Positions 8,290 through 10,866 of a DNA stretch of 10,866 bases are shown here, piece after piece. The notes beneath the pieces were generated by a model. That model was not told where the DNA came from and ran no database searches. It was given only the letters and a program-made list of their open reading frames with translations. The translations under genes and the position numbers were made by a program. Positions within the stretch are counted from its first letter, which is position 1. Each line of letters starts with the position of its first letter. The DNA comes from an uncultured Lachnospiraceae bacterium (lineage in GTDB: Bacteria > Bacillota > Clostridia > Lachnospirales > Lachnospiraceae), in assembly GCA_905209865.1 (NCBI GenBank), contig CAJLUP010000058.1:1-10866 (forward strand), in the 5' to 3' direction.

Positions 8290-8444
8290 GTCTGCCTCCT
8301 TGTTATCATTCCCTTTCGGGATACAATACATTTGGCGCTGAGAAATCTGTTTCTCTGCGTACCATTTTGTTTCGATTTTGTTTCGATTTCAATTTTTTCG
8401 GTTTTGCTTCATCTTCATTTTTATTTCACTTCTGTCTGCTTTCG
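8290..8444 (-). other. Intergenic gap coaBC-panT with hairpin and tandem repeat
   Basis: This 155-nt gap has no gene. It holds two perfect tandem copies of an 11-bp unit (8365-8375 and 8376-8386, TTTTGTTTCGA on the + strand), and a hairpin with 10-nt arms and one A-A mismatch (8336-8345 and 8350-8359). It also has a small GAAA tetraloop hairpin (8310-8321) just before the panT ribosome site. No T tract follows the larger hairpin on the minus strand, so it is not a clear terminator. It may be an RNA processing or stabilising element within a coaBC-panT-coaX transcript. A weak internal promoter cannot be ruled out. Confidence 0.5.
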
Positions 8445-9647
8445 TCAGACTTTCCGCATTTCTGCGATCATCGTTAAAATTTCTGCGGCTGTCTCCTCTT
8501 TTGTCATTTTTCCGAGTGAAACTTCCTTCTCTTTTGTGATGACCGTTACGACATTCGTATCTCCGCCAAATCCTGCGCCTTCCACTCGAAGACTGTTTGC
8601 GGCGATCATGTCGAGATGTTTCTTTTCCAGTTTTCTTTTTGCATTCACAATTAAATTTTCAGTCTCCATTGCAAACCCGCACAAAAACTGTCCCTGCCGT
8701 TTGTTCTCGCCAAGATAAGCCAAAATATCATCTGTACGTTCCAATTCAATCGTCAGATCCGATTTGACTTCAGATTTTTTCATCTTCTCAGCGCTTACAT
8801 GCTTCGGCCTGTAATCCGCTACCGCCGCCGCCTTGATAATGATATCCTGTTCCTTCGCCCGTCCCTTAACTTCCTCGAACATCTCCTGCGCGGAACATAC
8901 ATTTACGACGTTCACAAATGCAGGAGTCTTCTCTGCTGTCGGACCTGATACAAGAGTCACTTCGGCACCTCTCCTTGACGCAACTTTGGCAATGGCATAT
9001 CCCATCTTTCCGGTAGAATGATTTGTAATATACCGTACCGGATCGATTGCTTCCCTCGTCGGACCTGCCGTCACGAGAACCTTCAGACCTGCCAGATCTT
9101 TTTCATATGCGATTTCCTGCAAAATGACGTCAAGCAGAACATCCGGCTCAACCATCTTCCCGGCTCCGGTGTCTCCGCATGCAAGATATCCGACTGCCGG
9201 ATCTATGATGCCGTACCCGTAACCATGCAGAATCTTTAAATTGTCCTGTACGATCGGATTTTCATACATATTCGTATTCATCGCAGGTGCAACGAATTTC
9301 TTACATCTGCATGCCATGACTGTTGTTGTCAGCATATCGTCCGCTATACCATGGGCAATCTTCCCAATCACGTTGGCGCTGGCAGGCGCAACCATCACAA
9401 TATCGGCTTTTTTTGCCAAAGACACATGTTCCACACTGAACTCAAAATTACGGTCAAAAGTGTCTACGAGACATTTATTTCCCGTCAGCGTTTCAAACGT
9501 GATCGGATTGATAAAATTAACCGCATTTTCCGTCATGAGCACATGTACGTCCGCATGAAGTTTTTTCAGCGAACTTGCAAGATATGCAATCTTATATGCA
9601 GCGATACTTCCGGTAACCCCGAGCAAAACTGTCTTGTCTTTTAACAT
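8445..9647 (-). CDS. coaBC: Bifunctional phosphopantothenoylcysteine synthetase/decarboxylase
   Basis: The protein converts 4'-phosphopantothenate plus cysteine (CTP-dependent) to phosphopantothenoylcysteine, then decarboxylates it to 4'-phosphopantetheine with an FMN-dependent domain. Seen in 400 residues: the N-terminal CoaC domain (about 1-185) with GVTGSIAAYK, His74 (EHVSLA), PAMNTNMYEN with Asn124, and the Cys157 flap (GYLACGDTGAGK); then the CoaB domain (about 187-400) with VTAGPTREAIDPVR, Asn209 (ITNHSTGKMG), KAAAVADYRP, Lys288 and GFAMETE. By family knowledge these match E. coli H75, N125, C158, N210 and K289, each shifted by one, so both activities should be intact. The start at 9647 has AAAGGGGG (9655-9662) 7 nt upstream. 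An in-frame ATG at 9680 is rejected because it overlaps the -10 box. Confidence 0.97.
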   Translation of the reverse strand: MLKDKTVLLGVTGSIAAYKIAYLASSLKKLHADVHVLMTENAVNFINPITFETLTGNKCLVDTFDRNFEFSVEHVSLAKKADIVMVAPASANVIGKIAHGIADDMLTTTVMACRCKKFVAPAMNTNMYENPIVQDNLKILHGYGYGIIDPAVGYLACGDTGAGKMVEPDVLLDVILQEIAYEKDLAGLKVLVTAGPTREAIDPVRYITNHSTGKMGYAIAKVASRRGAEVTLVSGPTAEKTPAFVNVVNVCSAQEMFEEVKGRAKEQDIIIKAAAVADYRPKHVSAEKMKKSEVKSDLTIELERTDDILAYLGENKRQGQFLCGFAMETENLIVNAKRKLEKKHLDMIAANSLRVEGAGFGGDTNVVTVITKEKEVSLGKMTKEETAAEILTMIAEMRKV

Positions 9648-9678
9648 TTCCGTACCCCCTTTCCTTTTGCTCCGCTCC

Positions 9679-9707
9679 ATTATATTGTATCAGTTATAAA
9701 AAATCAA
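9679..9707 (-). promoter_or_regulatory. Sigma-A type promoter of the coaBC-panT-coaX unit
   Basis: On the minus strand TTGATT (9707-9702) and TATAAT (9684-9679) are separated by 17 nt, a near-consensus housekeeping promoter. Transcription would start near 9672, leaving a leader of about 25 nt before the coaBC start codon at 9647. The -35 box overlaps the 3' arm and T tract of the upstream terminator. No operator-like repeat other than the terminator hairpin itself is seen, and the leader is too short for a riboswitch. Confidence 0.8.
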
Positions 9708-9734
9708 CCTGAACAAATCGCATGTTCAGGTTGA
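9693..9734 (-). terminator. Intrinsic terminator of the FNT channel gene
   Basis: This is a perfect 12-bp stem (arms 9704-9715 and 9723-9734) with a 7-nt loop, followed on the minus strand by six T residues and TATAAC. It lies about 50 nt past the stop codon of the transporter gene. It would insulate the CoA genes from transporter transcription while carrying the -35 box of the next promoter. Confidence 0.92.
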
Positions 9735-9784
9735 AACCTCTCTTTATTTAGAAAATATATTCGTAAAAGAAATACTCGTCTGCA

Positions 9785-10411
9785 TTATACATTTTCTGCA
9801 TTTTGCCGAATCTCCACATACTGCGTCAACTTGCGAAGCAAAACACCGCCTGTGCTGTTTCCCAGGATCATAACAAGAAGCGGAACAGCATATTCTGTCG
9901 GCGTACTTACAAGACCAAAATAAAACATATTTGCAATACAGTGCTCAAATCCCGCTAAGATAAACACGGAAACACAAAGAAATACTGCGATCGTACCTAA
10001 AATATTCGGTTCTTTCTTAAATGTTGCTACAGCGATATACATCAGCATTCCACAGCACACCGCCAGCAAAAACAGACTGATATATGTATCTGATAATTTT
10101 ATTTCTACAATCGGGCCTGCCTTCTCAACCAGTCTCGTTCCGATACGAGTTTGTTTCATAAGAAACGCCATAATGTTAACCCCGATACCATTTCCAACCA
10201 AAGTGATCAATGTCTCTGCACAGTTGCCTTTACAGATATATCCAATCTTCCCAGTAAACAAATTTAATTCCAAATTAATAATCGTAAAAAGTCCTAATCC
10301 AAATAAGAACGACGCCACGATTGAATTGTCCATGTTCAAATAAACTGTACAGCCGATTCCGATCATCAATCCGGCAACAATAGATTTTTTTAAAGCTGAT
10401 AAATGTTCCAT
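9785..10411 (-). CDS. Compact formate/nitrite transporter (FNT) family channel
   Basis: FNT proteins are pentameric membrane channels for small monovalent anions (formate, nitrite, hydrosulfide and others). Seen in 208 residues: six hydrophobic segments (about 10-27, 31-54, 66-85, 109-130, 136-166, 173-197); LFTGK (51-55), the family's broken second helix; VGNGIG (72-77); the hallmark GFEHCIANMFY (154-164) with the central pore His157; and GNSTGG (184-189). The length is shorter than the usual 255-285 residues, mainly through short termini and loops, but all six helices and the key His remain, so it is probably not truncated. Formate export is the likeliest role in a fermenting anaerobe; that is inference. 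The start has TGAGG 6 nt upstream (10418-10422). The gene appears monocistronic, with its own promoter and terminator. Confidence 0.88.
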   Translation of the reverse strand: MEHLSALKKSIVAGLMIGIGCTVYLNMDNSIVASFLFGLGLFTIINLELNLFTGKIGYICKGNCAETLITLVGNGIGVNIMAFLMKQTRIGTRLVEKAGPIVEIKLSDTYISLFLLAVCCGMLMYIAVATFKKEPNILGTIAVFLCVSVFILAGFEHCIANMFYFGLVSTPTEYAVPLLVMILGNSTGGVLLRKLTQYVEIRQNAENV

Positions 10412-10510
10412 ACCTTACCTCATTCTTTTTCTTCTAATTATAAGTGCTTTTTATAAAACAATATGTGCATACCCAGCACACCGTTTCGGCTTCGCAGGCA
10501 CAACGTGCCT
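10412..10510 (-). promoter_or_regulatory. Structured 5' leader of the FNT gene
   Basis: The predicted leader of about 95 nt contains a 6-bp hairpin with a 3-nt loop right at the transcript start (10496-10501 and 10505-10510) and a second 5-bp hairpin (10464-10468 and 10476-10480, 7-nt loop). The first inverted repeat abuts the -10 box, so it could be a repressor operator in DNA as well as a cap structure in RNA. I recognise no known riboswitch here. The stretch nearest the gene is A-rich and ends in the ribosome site. Confidence 0.45.
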
Positions 10511-10538
10511 ATTATACCATAAATACGGCAAATGTATA
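10511..10538 (-). promoter_or_regulatory. Extended -10 promoter of the FNT gene
   Basis: On the minus strand TGGTATAAT gives an extended -10 (TATAAT at 10516-10511). TATACA (10538-10533) is a 4-of-6 match to the -35 consensus at 16-nt spacing. Transcription would begin at about 10504, inside the inverted repeat described in the leader. Confidence 0.7.
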
Positions 10539-10811
10539 GAACTGTTTTTCATATCTGATAAGATTCATAGCTATTCCTAATCCCTCGACGTTTCCAGAAG
10601 AAAATTTGGCAGATATTTTAACTTTTTCGGTTTTTTCCATTTTATTAATCTTCTGTTTAGAAATTTTCGTGTTCTTTTATTCTTTCAACATACTTTAGAC
10701 ATATTTTCTCTTTATACTAAATGTCAGATAGTTGATTAGCAACTATCCCCCCTCATAAAAGTAATGATATCCCCTGAACAAGGATATCACACTTTACTCT
10801 CATTCCTTTAG
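10539..10811. other. Gene-free AT-rich region with two inverted repeats
   Basis: I see no supported gene here. Two perfect 8-bp inverted repeats occur: 10727-10734 with 10740-10747 (GATAGTTG, 5-nt loop), followed on the + strand by a run of C; and 10765-10772 with 10782-10789 (TGATATCC, 9-nt loop). The second could be a weak terminator for a gene lying outside the window. The first could be a protein-binding site. A 42-codon open frame in this area is judged non-coding. Confidence 0.5.
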
Positions 10812-10866
10812 ATAACTATAAAACAACGAAACCCGTTAGCCCTTGTGGTTAGCGGGTTTTCGCTGT
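10812..10866. repeat. Right copy of 55-bp terminal direct repeat with hairpin
   Basis: This matches bases 1-55 without a mismatch and in the same orientation, and ends exactly at the window edge. The hairpin arms are at 10830-10841 and 10847-10858. If the two ends are the same physical locus, the unique length is 10,811 bp and the FNT gene would lie downstream of the fucosidase terminator on a circle. Confidence 0.85.

Noticed and set aside
9648..9680. Upstream ATG at 9680 extending coaBC by 11 residues
   Set aside because: The codon overlaps the predicted -10 box, and the catalytic residues align with E. coli numbering best from the 9647 start, which has a strong ribosome site.
10512..10640. 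A 42-codon minus-strand open frame upstream of the FNT gene
   Set aside because: It lacks a clear ribosome site, its stop codon overlaps the FNT -10 box, the product is not recognisable and the region is low-complexity AT-rich.
6481..10796. Shared 12-mer ATATCACACTTT at 6484-6495 and 10784-10795
   Set aside because: A few 12-base matches are expected by chance in a sequence of this length, and the contexts differ.
1..10866. Whole window as a small plasmid or phage genome
   Set aside because: Despite matching ends there is no replication, partition, mobilisation, capsid or integrase gene; all genes are housekeeping or surface metabolism genes.
1..10866. CRISPR array, tRNA or rRNA genes
   Set aside because: No spaced short repeat array and no tRNA- or rRNA-like sequence was seen; the only regular repeats are the 291-bp coding units.

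Overview
This window is most likely chromosomal DNA of a gut Lachnospiraceae (Clostridia), of the Ruminococcus gnavus/torques type. That is an inference from moderate-to-low GC, strong AAGGAGG-type ribosome sites, a large wall-anchored fucosidase rich in Ig-like modules, and a coaBC/ECF-transporter/coaX cluster. I cannot fix the species from sequence alone. All five convincing genes lie on the minus strand, so in transcription order they run from right to left.

Layout in transcription order: (1) 10785-10412 is a leader region with one good extended -10 promoter and several hairpins. (2) 10411-9785 encodes a compact six-helix formate/nitrite transporter (FNT) family channel, ending in a strong terminator. 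(3) 9684-9707 is a promoter whose -35 box lies inside that terminator. It drives coaBC (9647-8445), then, after a 155-nt gap, an ECF transporter S component that is probably PanT (8289-7474), which overlaps coaX (7490-6723). (4) 6722-6400 is a regulatory intergenic region with two candidate promoters and a repeat pair resembling an activator site. (5) 6399-202 encodes a 2065-residue secreted, wall-anchored GH95 alpha-L-fucosidase, followed by a perfect 15-bp terminator hairpin.

Functionally there are three units. The middle one is a vitamin B5 to coenzyme A module: PanT would bring in pantothenate, CoaX phosphorylates it, and CoaBC adds cysteine and decarboxylates to give 4'-phosphopantetheine. 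No panB/C/D genes are present, which fits salvage rather than synthesis. The GH95 enzyme would release L-fucose from mucin or milk glycans at the cell surface. The FNT channel probably moves formate, a fermentation end product.

The first and last 55 bases are identical (1-55 and 10812-10866) and contain a terminator-like hairpin. Exactly 55 bases is a common assembler k-mer length, so this may be a contig that closes on itself through a k-mer overlap. No replication, mobilisation, integrase, toxin or phage gene is present, so I do not read it as a plasmid or phage. I found no convincing undescribed system. The most noteworthy points are the end repeat, the recently amplified Ig-like repeats and non-canonical sorting signal of the fucosidase, its possible activator site, and the promoter built into a terminator.
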